A stretch of DNA of 64,000 nt from Hippopus hippopus (taxonomy: Eukaryota > Mollusca > Bivalvia > Cardiida > Cardiidae). This document shows positions 9,401 through 20,682 of the stretch, in pieces (the first letter of the stretch is position 1; every line of letters begins with the position of its first letter). Position numbers and translations under genes: made by a program. The stretch lies in the NCBI GenBank assembly GCA_946811185.2, contig OX328107.1, positions 11,745,565 to 11,809,564 of the forward strand, written 5' to 3'. Below the pieces are notes generated by a model. It had not been told where the DNA came from. It made no database searches and saw only the letters and a list, made by a program, of their open reading frames with translations.

Positions 9401-10310
9401 TGACTTTCCTGATGCATGTATTTGATTTGAGTCGCGTACGCAAATTTGATACCGCGCGAGACCGAAGATCGAGCGAGATGTCAAAATTTTCTTGCGCGGC
9501 GAGAAGCAAACACAAGCGCCAGGAAAGTTATTACAGCATAATATTCTCGTACCTACACCTTTTAACGAAAAAATATTGTACTTGTTTACATTTTATTCGA
9601 CAACGGTAGCCAAAATAAAACAAGTAATGGTGAAGGTGCCAGTTAGTTAGTTTTTATGAATGGTGGATGAATGTCACAACATCGCAAATAAATACATACA
9701 TTTATTACACACCTACAATTTAACGTCCAATGAAATCGCTTTAATACTACCACGTGAGTACAGAATATCGTATTCCATATTGGACTCTGTAGAGTCCAAT
9801 ATTGATTTTTCAGAACGAGACAAGAGTCCAATATAGATTTTTCAGAACGAGGCAAGAGTCCAATATGGATTTTTCAAAACGAGGTTAGAGTCCCGAATAT
9901 CAATATTTGACCGGAAGAGTAGTCTAGCGAAGTCCGTTGGCAAAAAAGCAGTTTCAAAACCCTCTTTTGATATGTTTTGAATTATTATTTTTTTTTTTTA
10001 ATTATTTAAATTAAAATGGGCCTATTCTTGTCGTTTACTTGAAAGTCAATACGGAAGTGTGAAATAAAAAGGTCATTTAACATGCTTGGGTACAATACTG
10101 AATTCAGTTGGATTCGTACACTTCGGAACCAGTCTATATTTTGGACGAGGCTGTCGCCTCGTCCAAAATATAGACTGGTTCTGCAGTGTACTCATCCAAT
10201 AGAATTTAGTATTGTACCCAAGCATGTTAAATAAACTCATAATATCGCCCGTGAGTTGCATTATCATGACGTCATCATACCGTTTTAGGAACCGTATTTC
10301 ACAGTAACGT
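9401..10310. repeat. Repeat family R copy interrupted by palindromic sequences
   Basis: The left part (9401-9680) matches sequences at 23020-23290 and 20270-20450: GTGACTTTCCTGATGCATG, GAGACCGAAGATCGAGCGAG, CACAAGCGCCAGGAAAG. The right part (about 10230-10310, CGTGAGTTGCATTATCATGA) matches 23355-23410. Between them lie three 33-36-bp tandem units (AGAGTCCAATAT...TTTTTCAGAACGAG, 9790-9890) and a 155-bp palindrome, so later insertions broke the copy. Confidence 0.65.
10075..10229. repeat. Long hairpin palindrome
   Basis: Begins TTTAACATGCTTGGGTACAA and ends with its reverse complement; the centre is TGGACGAGGCTGTCGCCTCG. Arms of about 75 bp with few mismatches. It ends 178 bp before the first vWA exon. 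Confidence 0.85.
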
Positions 10311-10406
10311 ACAATAAAAATATTTTTAAGATGCTTTGTAATTAACTATTACAAAAGCTTGTATTGTTTTGAGCCAAATAAAATTTCTGGTCCGTTTTGT
10401 ATCCAG

Positions 10407-10576
10407 AATGCCGTCAAATGATGGACATGGTGGTCGTTGTAGACGGTTCAGATAGCATATCAGAAAAGGACTATACTAAACAAAGGCACGCAATTAAAGA
10501 TATGATCGAAGGAATGGAAGTTGGAGAAAATGCATCTCGTGTAGGACTGGTAGTGTACAGTACAGGAATCGCTCAG
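10407..10576 (+). CDS. vWA domain exon 1 (first exon of the gene in the window)
   Basis: Enters in phase 1 after the acceptor ATCCAG and leaves in phase 0 at CAG|GTATGT. Encodes the first beta strand and MIDAS loop: MMDMVVVVDGSDSISE, with DGSDS (10442-10456) giving the Asp-x-Ser-x-Ser metal ligands, then helix 1 and strand VGLVVYSTGIAQ. The single Cys before the strand (TGC, 10409) is typical of extracellular vWA domains. No upstream exon with signal peptide could be identified; it may lie left of or beyond the viral element. Confidence 0.9.
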
Positions 10577-10639
10577 GTATGTTGCGTGGTGAACCCTTTA
10601 CCAAACAATGCAGTGTGTAACTACCCGAGGAAATTCGTT

Positions 10640-10875
10640 TAATTCTTTACCACGCAGTCCCGAGTTTTCACGACCCTGAAGAAAAAATATTTTGAAAACC
10701 TTGTGGAAAAAGGAGAAAATGCTGGTAACCAGCATTTTCTCCTTTTCCCACAATGTTTTCTACCCAACCGAAACCATAGCTCATCATTTTAGCTAAACTG
10801 TATTTGTCGTCTGCAAATGCTCCTAATTTGGACCAGTATAAAATTCTGTCGTTTGATAAAGGCTTAAAAAATTCA
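10640..10875. repeat. Palindromic family P3, good copy
   Basis: The core hairpin at 10708-10753 reads GGAGAAAATGCTGGTAACCA and back. Outer parts TTTACCACGCAGTCCCGAG and CTGTCGTTTGATAAAGG give the approximate inverted ends. Confidence 0.8.
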
Positions 10876-10884
10876 TGGTAGGAA

Positions 10885-11092
10885 AATGTGAAATGCTAGT
10901 TACCAGTCTGACCTTGGTCAAAACTTTTTGCAATTTGTCGATTCCTGCATGTCAACGGACCAGTCTTCTTTTTAATTTAGTCAGGTGTTCGACAGAATCG
11001 GTTTTACGGATCCATATTTGTTTGATTACCTACTTGGTACGATGTATTATGGCGATGCACTGAATGCCCTTTTGCTTGAACATGGCTGATAT
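10885..11092. mobile_element. P1 MITE, partial copy
   Basis: Starts inside the element (TACCAGTCTGACCTTGGTCA) and keeps the right arm with TCGATTCCTGCATGTCAA, ACGGATCCATATTTGTTTGA and the TTTTGCTTGAACATGGCTGA end. Confidence 0.6.
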
Positions 11093-11574
11093 GTAATATG
11101 TTTTACATAATTGTACTCTAACACTAGCCATAAACGTGGTCACATTGACATACTTCTTTGTCAGTCCCCTTTATCAATTTACTACCAATATACAATACAA
11201 CGTCTGACCAACTCTAATTTCCCTGCTTTGGGGAGATACCAAAAATTCTTACCTTTATGTCTTATTGAAGTTTAGGGGCTTATTATCTTGCGTGATTCGG
11301 TGATAGAAAATTTCTCGTATTTGAATACTTTATAAAATGTAATTGAATGTAACAAATATTACCATGTATAACGCTTATATATTTTTTTTTATTTTGGGCC
11401 GGCGGCCTTTTTGCTTAAGAAAAAATGTTATTGTCAATGATCCTCCACTGCATAAATATGTAATGTATTACATGTGGTGAAAAGGTTATTTTTCATTCCG
11501 CCAAATCATGGTTAAACATTTACCAACAAATACACTTCTAACGACTTCCAGTCCTTTGATTTTTCCTCATTTGA
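11093..11574. other. No gene seen
   Basis: Intronic, A/T-rich; nothing recognised. Confidence 0.45.
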
Positions 11575-11805
11575 ATCGTGGTTGCCACTTTATCTCTTTA
11601 ACAAACGCCAAAATTTTAGACTGGTCCAACTTGAAAGCATTTCCGGATGACAAATCAAAGGTGACCAAAATGTCAAAATTTGTCTTTGATAGGGTACAAA
11701 ACATTGTGGGAAAAGGAGAAAATGCTGGTTACCAGCATTTTCTCCTTTTCCCACCATGTTTTCAAAAGCCTTATTCCTTAGGGCCGTTAAACGTCGTGTA
11801 GTAAA
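11575..11805. repeat. Palindromic family P3, good copy
   Basis: A perfect core at 11705-11750 (GGAAAAGGAGAAAATGCTGG and its reverse), flanked by GTACAAAACATTGTG and CACCATGTTTTC. Confidence 0.85.
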
Positions 11806-12204
11806 GGGTTAAAGGGATCTCAAACATATCATTGCGACAACACATTTGACAATAAGGCTGCTGTGTGTGCAGCAAAGATCAAAATCAAACTGCACAATGT
11901 GTCTATGCTGCTCTTGTATCTACACTGTCCTATACATTGAGGTCTTCTTGTGGCAAACAATCTTTAAAAGGCAATATTTACCTTTTTTTATTTTTTTCTC
12001 GTTAATTTTTTTCATTTTAAAATATCTGTTTAGCAGTTAAATCCTATACTAAAATTATTTTGTTTTTAACGACCCTTGAATTAAATCTCGGTAGCCAGTG
12101 CATCTATTCATGCTTATCTGGAATTTTTTACCTCTACTTTGCGCAATATTCTGACCAAACCACTTGTTTCTTTTCCGTACAACCAAAATAGAAAATATAA
12201 TCAG

Positions 12205-12343
12205 CGGGGAGAAACGAAATTTGCCGAAGATATATATTTACCACAGGAATTATTCCTCTGTCGCGGCTGATCATTGTTTCAACGATGGTTATTTTGGAAA
12301 CAGCAAGTGGCTTGGGAAATCTGTTATACGAGGCACCGGTTTC
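12205..12343 (+). mobile_element. SINE 3' fragment, plus strand
   Basis: Matches the second half of the SINE at 7496 (CGATGGTTATTTTGGAAAC, AAGTGGCTTGGGAAATC) and ends in GGCACCGGTTT, which served as target for the next insertion. Confidence 0.55.
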
Positions 12344-12636
12344 AGAATTGATTAATTGATTGTATGGTGTTTAACGCCATTTTCAACATAATCAGTTATA
12401 TCGCGGAGGCAAGTGCACCTTTCCCATGCTGTCCTTGAGTTTCTTTTACTAGTGCTCTGCATAATATTCTTTCCAAGCCACTTGCTGCTTTCCCACAAAA
12501 CCATTGTCGAAACAAAGGTCAGCGATGAATTAATCCTGTCATCATTAATCCTCGGAAAGAAATTTGCCAAGCCAGAGATCGAACCAGCAACCCCTCTTTT
12601 CAAGTCACAACCGCTACCGACTGAGCTACCGGGGCT
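12344..12636 (-). mobile_element. tRNA-derived SINE, minus strand, with target duplication
   Basis: Reads on the minus strand: a tRNA-like head (AGCCCCGGTAGCTCAGTCGG, box A; GGTTCGATCTC, box B), the common body, and a 3' end at GCGTTAAACACCATACA with an AATCAATT tail. CACCGGTTT on both sides (12335-12343 and about 12640-12648) is a likely target-site duplication, marking a fairly young insertion into the older SINE fragment. Confidence 0.8.
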
Positions 12637-12649
12637 TGGCACCGGTTTA

Positions 12650-13044
12650 ATTCTAACATGACACGTGAATTCGGCTCTATAAACACAGTGCAACGAAAGC
12701 ATGGTAAAATCTACGTTATTCTATGTAGAGTGACGTCATTCTGTATAGAGTGACGTCATTCTGTATAAAGTAAGTAAATAAGTTATTCAATGGAATATAA
12801 TCTGCATCCGCGTTTTTACTCTAGGTATGAACTTGTTTTCCTTTGATTAAGAGTTGGTCATGTTAGAATCGAAATAATCTTCTTTCTATCGTGGTTTATC
12901 GTTCAATAAACCACAGTTGTGAGTTATGAGGCACAATAAATAAACCACGAGGACTATCGCCCTGGTGGTTTATTTATTGTGCCTCATAACTCACAACTGT
13001 GGTTTATTGAACGATAAACCACGATAGAAAGAAGATTATTTCTT
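12650..13044. mobile_element. Composite MITE family P4, copy 1
   Basis: The left module is bounded by ATTCTAACATGACACG and GGTCATGTTAGAAT (inverted ends, about 220 bp, containing GAGTGACGTCATTCTG repeats). It is directly joined to a palindrome of about 180 bp (AATCTTCTTTCTATCGTGGT and its reverse) ending GAAGATTATTTCTT. The same junction is present in the copies at 37635 and 50533, so the two halves move as one. Confidence 0.8.
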
Positions 13045-13247
13045 AAGTAAACTACAGGAAAGTATGGACTCGTGCACTATTTGCCGCGATATACTAGTGA
13101 CTGAATTAATGTTGAAAATGGCGTTAAATACCTTACAAAGAAACAATGAAACAGACTGCAATATTTGGAAAAAAAAAAAAGTCCCATGGTTGTATGTGAT
13201 AATACTTTAACCCCTAGGCTGCTAAGCTCGCATCGGGACTCTTTTGC

Positions 13248-13311
13248 GGACAGTGTGGATCAAGATCAGGCTGCACAAAACGTGCAGCCTGATCTTTGAT
13301 CTACACTGTCC
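13248..13311. repeat. Hairpin repeat H1, copy
   Basis: Arms GGACAGTGTGGATCAAGATC and reverse, loop CACAAAACGTG. A half copy follows at about 13456-13490. Confidence 0.85.
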
Positions 13312-13583
13312 GCCTTGCCGAAAAACTACAGGCTAAAAGCAGCCACGAAATTGCAATTATCTTGGTCTTATTCTACAATGAAACTGTCCTTTGAGTTTAT
13401 TCGACGCTTAAGAGTTTAATGCTTAATCTGCTAAGCGCAACTCACTGACCTTTTACGGACAGTGTAGATCAAGATCAGACTGCACATAATTATTATTCAG
13501 AAATTTTGCCATCGGATTGAAGGTTTCATTTAAGTTACTTAGGATGATAAGGGATTAATCGTAATTCCGCTCTGTCTATTCAG

Positions 13584-13718
13584 GTTGTGAACCTCACAGG
13601 ATCATCGGAACTTCTGAAGAACAAGTCGCTGGAACTGGCACATCCACGTGACGGTACAGAAACGCATCTTGGTATAAAAGCCATGATGAAGATGTTTAAA
13701 GACCATGGTCGAGAAAAG
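13584..13718 (+). CDS. vWA domain exon 2
   Basis: 45 codons, phase 0 on both sides (CAG|GTTGTG... GAAAAG|GTATAG). Encodes VVNLTGSSELL, a helix, then HPRDGTETHLGIKAM, where the Thr of DGTET is the third MIDAS ligand, followed by the KDHGREK helix end. N-L-T at residues 3-5 is an N-glycosylation sequon. Its donor (GTATAG) overlaps the end of a repeat element. Confidence 0.9.
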
Positions 13719-14217
13719 GTATAGAGGATATTTGTTGGGGTTTTTTTTCGGTGAACGATCGAAATATATTTTATCTATTGAGCGCCACGAGTGAAAATAT
13801 TACCGATGATTTTCACTCGATGGAATAAATTTCCATCTTTCACTGTAAAAAACAAATATTCTATTTATTTCATGCTTTTATCCCTTTTTGGGGGGAACTT
13901 ACACCAAAATCCAGTACAATTCTTTTCGGTTATTCCCCGTGGGTACCCCCTCCGCATAGCAACGCATTACAATATTACGTCAAGCGCGAGAAATGTAGGG
14001 TAAATTACATCATATATCCATCTAGTTGAGAGGCACGAGAATTTTACCTAGGTAACTAATGCGCGGGAACAACTGTTTCCGCCTTCAATTGAAGAGTAAG
14101 AGTATAAAAATCGGTATTTTTTACTGGTCGTAACCCTGAAATATCGAAAAAATATTTTTACCATTATTTCTCGATAACCTACCGGAAAGCATGAAGTAAA
14201 TAATTATATTTGAGCGG
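13719..14217. mobile_element. Repeat family Q (TATAGAGGATATTTGTT), copy abutting a splice donor
   Basis: About 500 bp matching 24276-24780 along its length: TATAGAGGATATTTGTT, CACGAGTGAAAATATTACCG, GTCAAGCGCGAGAAAT, TGCGCGGGAACAACTGTTTC and CTACCGGAAAGCATGAA. It starts one base inside the intron. Confidence 0.75.
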
Positions 14218-14267
14218 CACCCTGAAAAAAGCAGGTTCAACGCTTCTCCGTGATTTATCATACTATT

Positions 14268-14566
14268 TTATTGTATTGCGTCGTGTTTAACACCGTTTTC
14301 AACATTAATTCAGTTATATCGCGACGGCCAGTGCACCTATCCGTGCTATCCTGGTGTTTCTTTTACCATTACTCCGCACAGTATTCTTTCCAAGCCACTG
14401 GCTTCTTTCCCACATAACCATCGTTGAAACAATGGTCAGCAGTGAGAGATGAATGAATTCTGTCGCACTGACTCTCATCAATCCTTGGAAAGAAATTGGC
14501 CGAGCCGGGGATCGAACCAGCGGCCCCCGTTCTCTAGTCTTGTACGCTACCGGGACTCGGCTGATT
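14268..14566 (-). mobile_element. tRNA-derived SINE, minus strand
   Basis: Minus-strand head GAGTCCCGGTAGCGTACAAG, box B GGTTCGATCCCCGG, body AGAATACTGTGCGGAGTA and 3' end ACGGTGTTAAACACGACGC. The same family as at 12344. Confidence 0.75.
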
Positions 14567-14776
14567 AATCATACCAAGCATGTCATCATGTAACTGTGGA
14601 TCCATAAAATCCAGTTTGTTTAATAAGTGGCCGAACAATGACGTAGAAAAGGTCCAGGCTTAAACTGCTCCTTTTCTGTTCAGTCTGATCTTGATCTATG
14701 CCGTCAGCAACAGGTGCTCTTTTCGCCTATGGTGCTCAAAGAGTTAGTTCTTGTTTCAACATTGTTGCTGTTCCAG

Positions 14777-14864
14777 GTACCTTGGGTCTGTATAGTTATC
14801 ACGGATGGTCTCAGTAAAAAGCCACGCCTCACTGCAGAATTCTCGGGAACGGCCAAGAAAACAG
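14777..14864 (+). CDS. vWA domain exon 3
   Basis: 88 nt, enters phase 0 (TTCCAG|GTACCT) and leaves phase 1 (ACAG|GTAAGT). Encodes VPWVCIVITDGLSKK, the central strand with the MIDAS Asp in ITDG, then a polar helix. An unusual Cys lies in the strand. Confidence 0.9.
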
Positions 14865-15122
14865 GTAAGTTGTGACAATGCTCAGTTTATGTGGTGTTTT
14901 AAGTTACAAATGCGCTATTTAAGAAGCCAATTCACACTGAAACTTACCTAGAATGACTGAAAAGAAAAGAGTGGTTAAGTTTCGAGTTTGCTCAATTTTA
15001 AGCCTTATCTTGCTAAATAAGTGAAATGGAATTTTTGGGCCGATAGAAAAAAACCCAAATTTTACTATTTTAAAAGGCTTTTTTTTTAAGTGGGGGGGGA
15101 AAGAGACAATATATCTTTATCA

Positions 15123-15185
15123 GACAGTGCAGATCAAAAATCAGACTGCACGTTCTGTGTAGTCTGATCTTAATCTACACTGTCC
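15123..15185. repeat. Hairpin repeat H1, copy
   Basis: Arms ACAGTGCAGATCAAAAATCA / TGATCTTAATCTACACTGTC. Confidence 0.75.
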
Positions 15186-15432
15186 GCAAAGGTGCAGTGG
15201 TCAGTGAGGTGCGATTAGAAGCCTAAGGGTGAAATATTGTGTGGAAAACACAATCAACTGCATTATTATCGAGAAAGCATAAGGAAAAGGGTCAATTATG
15301 ATATAGCTGAATTTATTTTGTGTTAAAGTCAGACATACGTTTAAAAAAACACCACCACTTCACTGCAAAATTATGGAGTAAGCCTAGAAAAAGGTTAAGT
15401 TATGATATGCCACCATTTCACATGGTGTGTTT

Positions 15433-15747
15433 TGGCTGTAAAAATTGACCTGACAGGGCGGAGCTATGTTAAAAGTTCACTGCATTTTAGATTAAGGTAA
15501 AATAGGTAAGCGAGAACTGAAGAACATGGATACGAAGCACTTTTTTCACAATGTTTTCAGACGGTAAAAGAGTTTGCAATCCGTGTATCAATAAAGCAAA
15601 GGATCGATAACTACTGTTATGATGCATGTGTTTCGTAGGTTTGCGACAAACAATTCCGAACTAGCTAGAGGTCACTAAAATGAAAAACAGAGTTATCGAC
15701 TTATGTCAAAGGTTAGCCATGCCCTGCCAGGTCAATTTTTACAGCCT
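15433..15747. mobile_element. MITE with TIR GGCTGTAAAAATTGACCTG
   Basis: Left end GGCTGTAAAAATTGACCTGA then CAGGGC; right end GCCCTGCCAGGTCAATTTTT then ACAGCC. About 315 bp, inverted ends of at least 25 bp, no coding. Only copy in the window. Confidence 0.8.
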
Positions 15748-16767
15748 ATAAAAGTTTGAAATTATATCAACACATGCCAAAACCATTTTTCAAAACATTA
15801 TCACAAAAGGAAACACTGTTCGTGAAGAATAATTTCTATTTTGTCCAAAACGTCTAAGTTATATGCATTCTTACTGTACTGATTGGATAATATGCCCCGT
15901 ACATGCAGGCATGTACACTGGCAAAATCTACGTAAAAGCAGTTTCCCGCTAGGGAGCCCCGCATACATGACTACACTTTCAAAACAGCGTTCAAAATGGC
16001 GGCATCGATCGATACGAGCCGCCCACTAGATAAACATACTAAGTAACCTGCACTATATTATTTCTAGTTTCCCTTGATGGTTGTCATTACAGCGGAAAGA
16101 AGGGATTGTTTTTGAAAATAAATGACTATAGTTACATGTACATATATTATCGGTTGTTGTCATTTAAAACAAATACACGGGGTTAAAACGAGCCATCCTT
16201 TCGTCAGATTAGCAAATTGTGAAGTATCAAAACTCATTCATTGTAACGTTAAAAGGATAACCTAATGGTCGTCTGGGGCAACAAATGGTACTTTTCTTTT
16301 TGACAAAAAATCCTTAAAATGCATAGTTACTTACCTTGAAGTTGTTTAAATCCATATTTAAATAAAGATATGACGAATGTCTATCGCAGTGACATCATCA
16401 AGTTCATCCACAAAACTGCACGTTTTACCAAGGTTTCAGTGACGTCAGTTCTCAGTGACGTCAGTTTTCATTGAATTGGGGTACTCAGAAGGGAATTTCT
16501 ATGCCGTCGACGTACTCAGTTCGTGAGTACATAAACGGGGAAATTTCACTGAATACACATTGGAATGGTAAAACTTTGCAGTATAATAAATTTGTTGTAC
16601 GGTCAGGTGGCAGAGGACTTGGAAACTTGTTCACGGCTGTGGCTTTGACCGAGGTTTTTAGACAGGATGGATCCCATGTAATGCCATAACTTTCTGGGTA
16701 TACTCTTAGTGCATTACTAAGATTTATTAATCGTTAGGCTGCTAAGTGCAACTCGGGGCGTTTTTGC
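15748..16767. other. Intron stretch without gene
   Basis: Nothing recognised beyond a short duplicated TCAGTGACGTCAGTT at about 16437-16468. The open frame 16471-16689 is without domain or codon signal. Confidence 0.45.
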
Positions 16768-16831
16768 GGACAGTGTAGATCAAGATCAGACTGCACAAAA
16801 CGTGCAGTCTGATCTTGGTTCTACACTGTCC
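16768..16831. repeat. Hairpin repeat H1, copy
   Basis: Arms GGACAGTGTAGATCAAGATC and its reverse (one mismatch), loop CACAAAACGTG. Confidence 0.85.
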
Positions 16832-16994
16832 GATAAAATTTTCTGTGTGTTTGTGAGTGAAACCACTTTTGAAATCACAATATTTGAGTATTTACTATTC
16901 AGTGAAAATTATCATTTTATTTATTCTAGCAGCTTCAGTTAAAACTTCATTTGCATTCGATTACCCAGATTTTACAAGGATGTTTTCACACTCG

Positions 16995-17230
16995 TCTGCT
17001 TCACACCCTTTACCATAAAATCCCGAATTTCGACGAACCTGGGGAGGAAGCATTTCGAAAACATTATTGGAAAAGGAGAAAATGCTGGTGACCAGCATTT
17101 TCTCCTTTTCCAGTTTTCTACCCTTTACGAATCAGGTTTCATCAGTTGAGCCAAATTTCAATTTGTTATCTGCAACAGCTTTGAATTTGGACGGTTGTGA
17201 AATTTTGTTTCTGGAAATAAGAAGTTAAAT
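16995..17230. repeat. Palindromic family P3, good copy
   Basis: Core at 17070-17118, GGAAAAGGAGAAAATGCTGG with reverse; outer CTTTACCATAAAATCCCGAA on the left. Confidence 0.85.
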
Positions 17231-17796
17231 CTCTACCAAAAGACAACATTTTTTATCTTGTCCAAATTGAAAGCATTTTAAGACGACAATTCAAATGTGC
17301 AACGACACTTTGAAATCCTCAAGGAATGAATGAAACACTGTAACTTTCCATAGTGTCATTGTGTTTTCAAAGTAATTCAGATGTGATTCAAATAATTTGA
17401 TTTGCCCTTAAAAGGATAGAAAACAGCTTGTGAAAAGCAGAAAATACAGGTTACGTACATATATGTGTCCTGTTTTCCACGAGTATAACAAGCAAGGGCT
17501 CTGAGATGTCTTGCCCAGAGCAACTACCACAAAAAAAGTATTTCGAGAGAGGATTAAGCCCGGGGGCCCAGTTTGCTAAGCCTAGACTTTCATCCCTGAG
17601 ACGAGCAGGACCTTACGAGAAGGTAGACCACAGGTTTAAAATAAATTCAGGAGAGGAACTTTATAAGCTAGCAGCTTTCGTTCCAATCCTTTTCACGCAA
17701 CTTTAATTTTCAGAATATTACCATGTATGTAAATATTATATTGAATAAAATATGTTTAAACTAACTAAAATAAATTTGAAACTTTTCTTGTTTCAG

Positions 17797-17943
17797 GGAT
17801 AAATGTATTTGCAGTCGGGATATCTCATGATATAGTTCAACAGGAACTTGAAAATATTGCGTCTTCTCCGGACCAAGTGCTTATGTTAACCACTTTTGAC
17901 CAACTGCAAGTTTCGTTGATGAGCCTAATGAAAGTTGTTTGTC
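17797..17943 (+). CDS. vWA domain exon 4
   Basis: 147 nt, phase 1 in and 1 out (TTTCAG|GG... TGTC|GTAAGT). Encodes GINVFAVGISHDIVQQEL, the last strand and helix of the vWA fold, then SPDQVLMLTTFDQLQ and the closing helix ending KVVC. The closing Cys can pair with the Cys of exon 1. The domain is complete at this point. Confidence 0.9.
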
Positions 17944-19199
17944 GTAAGTATTGTTCACAGTTTATCTTACATCCAGTAGTGTGACGTAACTTTGATTTAA
18001 ATTCGAAGTCATGGACTGATTCTCCTAAAAACCGTACACATTGCAAGATAAATAGAAGCTAATGTTAGCTATATACTGGAACAAATCATCATCGAGGCTC
18101 CTGAAATTAGATCTATCCCTAATCTTTATGCATTCAAGAGAGCAGTAAAAGAACATTTTTTGTCGTAGTAAATGTAGATACATGTAACATGTCCGACTGT
18201 GAAGCTCAAGATCATTATGCACAGTATGTGCAGCCTGTTTATGAATCTGTACTGTCTGCTTTATTTCAAACATTAATATTTTGTAGTTGTTAAGTCCTAG
18301 AATATGATACGCAGGTTTAAACTGTGATATGTACAAGCATCTCTGTGACTTCTCAATTCTCTAAAGGAGTATTCAGCCTTCCTGTGATTTACTTAAGCGT
18401 TTAGCATAGATCGAAATGTTTGTCTTTTAAAATATTTCATTCCCATGTCTCTCCATGTCGGACCGTCAACACTTAAGGACCACAGTGGAAATAAGGGATT
18501 CTTTCCCTTTTTTGTGATATCCTTGGTGCCGATGTGCCTAATTTGGTTCAATGCATACCCACTGTATTTAACTTTTTATTTTAATATGTCGTGTGCTATT
18601 GTTAAAACCAAATTATGTAAATAAAATAATAATGAAATAATAATAATTGTTAAAGCATATCCTGAATCGTAGATCTTTGACTACTAACGTTTGGATCTAA
18701 ATATTGTGTAACATCTAATGAATATTCCAAGACAATGGACATATTGCAGCCCAGGAAAAAAACCAATGTGTTTAGAGCGCGGTTTTTGCGTTTACGTCAC
18801 TTCCTATTTGATAAAAAAAAATGGCTGAAGTTATTCAAGGTCATAGATAATGTAGTTTGATTTAGCAGTTATTCAACAAATACATTTCTAAACAATAAGA
18901 AAAGATATTTAAGACTAACCATCAATAGCTATGTTTTGAAGGTCGTGTTCTGCAAATTTTATTATTCGGGTAAAGAATTAATTTCCGTAATAACAGTCAG
19001 GAAACCACGGTATCTCTGTAACATCTAAAAAAATACGCGGACTGAACTGGTATTTATTTCTTTACTATAAGACGATTTTACAGAAGACAAATTTGATTTT
19101 ACTCGAATGTTTAGATTCGTCATCAAAAAGTTTGAAAATATTTCGGAAAAAAGCTTCTTTTTTCCGAAATGTTTTAAAACGCATTATTTCTAAGAGTTC
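17944..19199. other. Intron stretch without gene
   Basis: A decayed H1 hairpin near 18195-18260; otherwise A/T-rich and featureless. Confidence 0.45.
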
Positions 19200-19204
19200 G
19201 GGAC

Positions 19205-20027
19205 GTCTGTCATTACTCAGCGTTGAAGGCATAAAGGTTGCAGTCTGAAGGCCTCGGGTTCGAACTTGAATAAAGATGCGGTTTTAATGGGAATGTCTTT
19301 GGGCAAGACACACCAGAGCCTGGTCTGTTAGAACCACTGTTAGAACCACTTTTGTAATAAAACGGATAAATGTAATAAAAATTTCAACTTCTCTATATTC
19401 TTTTAATACTCACCCATGTACTTCAAAATGGATATATATGGATGATTTTTATCCAAAACTTTACAGACACATCATGAAAGATGGGGGAAAAAAAAGCATT
19501 TGAAAATTCATGTGGAAATTTATAATAAAATGAAACAAAAATGCGGATAATTGTAACAAAATTTTCAACTTCGCCATATTCCTTTAGTATTCATCCATGT
19601 ACTTCAAAATTGATATATATGGATGATTTTTATCCAAAACTTTACAGAAACGTCATGAAAGATGGAAAAAATCGCATTTGAAAAGTCTTTTTTTAAAAGG
19701 CCGTTGAATGAGGATAATTGTAACAAAATTTTCAACTTCGCTATATTCCTTTAGTATTCACCCATGTACTTCAAAATGGATATATATGGATGATTTTTGG
19801 ATAAAAATCATCCATATATATCCATTTTGAAGTACATGGGTGAATATTAAAAGAATATAGAGAAGTTGAAATTTTTATCACAATTATCCGTTTTATTACA
19901 AAAGTGGTTCTAACACTGGTCTGCTACTGGTGAAACTCGGGCCACGTGATAAGTGAGTTATCGCCGTGATGGAACTGAAATAATGTTAAAAGTGGCGAAA
20001 AACACCAATCAATCAGTTAATATTAGG
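19205..20027 (+). mobile_element. tRNA-derived SINE split by a hAT-like MITE
   Basis: Left part 19205-19327 with box B GGTTCGAAC and the GGAATGTCTTTGGGCAAGAC block; right part from 19916 continues CTGGTCTGCTACTGGTGAAA and ends GTTAAAAGTGGCGAAAAACA plus (AATC)n. The two parts join at CTGGTCTG. Confidence 0.75.
19328..19915. mobile_element. hAT-like MITE with long TIRs and internal triplication
   Basis: Inverted ends TTAGAACCACTTTTGTAATA / its reverse. CTGGTCT on both sides suits a 7-8-bp target duplication. Inside, a unit of about 165 bp (CATGTACTTCAAAATGGATA...GATGATTTTTATCC) occurs about 2.5 times directly and once inverted at 19800-19860. Confidence 0.75.
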
Positions 20028-20088
20028 GTCGTTGAAACAAGGGGTTGTTCGGTAAGGAGTTAGTAAAATAAAGTTTTTATCATCGCAG

Positions 20089-20256
20089 CCTGTCCTGATC
20101 CCCCACTGGTACCCTATGGCATCGTCGATAAAGGTTCCCGGGCTATTGGCAGTAATCGAACTTACGTCTGTGAAGAAGGGTACCAACCACTTGGAAAGCC
20201 TAGAATCAGATGTAAAAAGGACTCTACTTGGACTACGCTGGAATTTTCGTGTAACG
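20089..20256 (+). CDS. CCP1 exon
   Basis: 56 codons, phase 1-1 (CGCAG|CC... AACG|GTAAGT). Four Cys in CCP spacing with CPDPPLVPYG at the start, CEEGY in the middle and STW...FSC at the end; Trp present. N-R-T before the second Cys is a glycosylation sequon. First module after the vWA domain. Confidence 0.95.
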
Positions 20257-20269
20257 GTAAGTGGTTCTT

Positions 20270-20682
20270 ACCCAGCGAGAAGTAAACACAAGCACCAGGA
20301 AAGTTTCTACAACATAGTATTTCTTTTGTTATATACCTACAACTTTCAACACATTCACACATTTTGCAATTATTGACATTTTATTCGAAAACGGCAAACA
20401 AAATGAGACAATTAATTGTGTGAAAGGCAGTAACTCTGTTTTTATGAATGACGGATTAACATTACAGCGTAACATTTTGACTAATCAAATTGCAAATCCA
20501 TGCATGCTTAGTCCTTGCGCGAGATACGTCATCATGACATATTTGGAACCGTATCTCACAGGGTGCAGAAATCGATTTTTTTCTGTCGTGTGTGTTATTT
20601 TATCCGATTACGACGTATGTGTTTGAGCTGGAAAATTTACTGGTATATAATACATACGGAATATTATGCTGTAGTGACTTTC
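20270..20682. repeat. Repeat family R, copy (first half of a dimer)
   Basis: Matches 9480 onward and 23105-23500 (CACAAGCACCAGGAAAGTTT, CGTCATCATGACATATTTGG, GTGTTATTTTATCCGATTAC). Ends at GTAGTGACTTTC, where the LINE begins. Confidence 0.7.
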
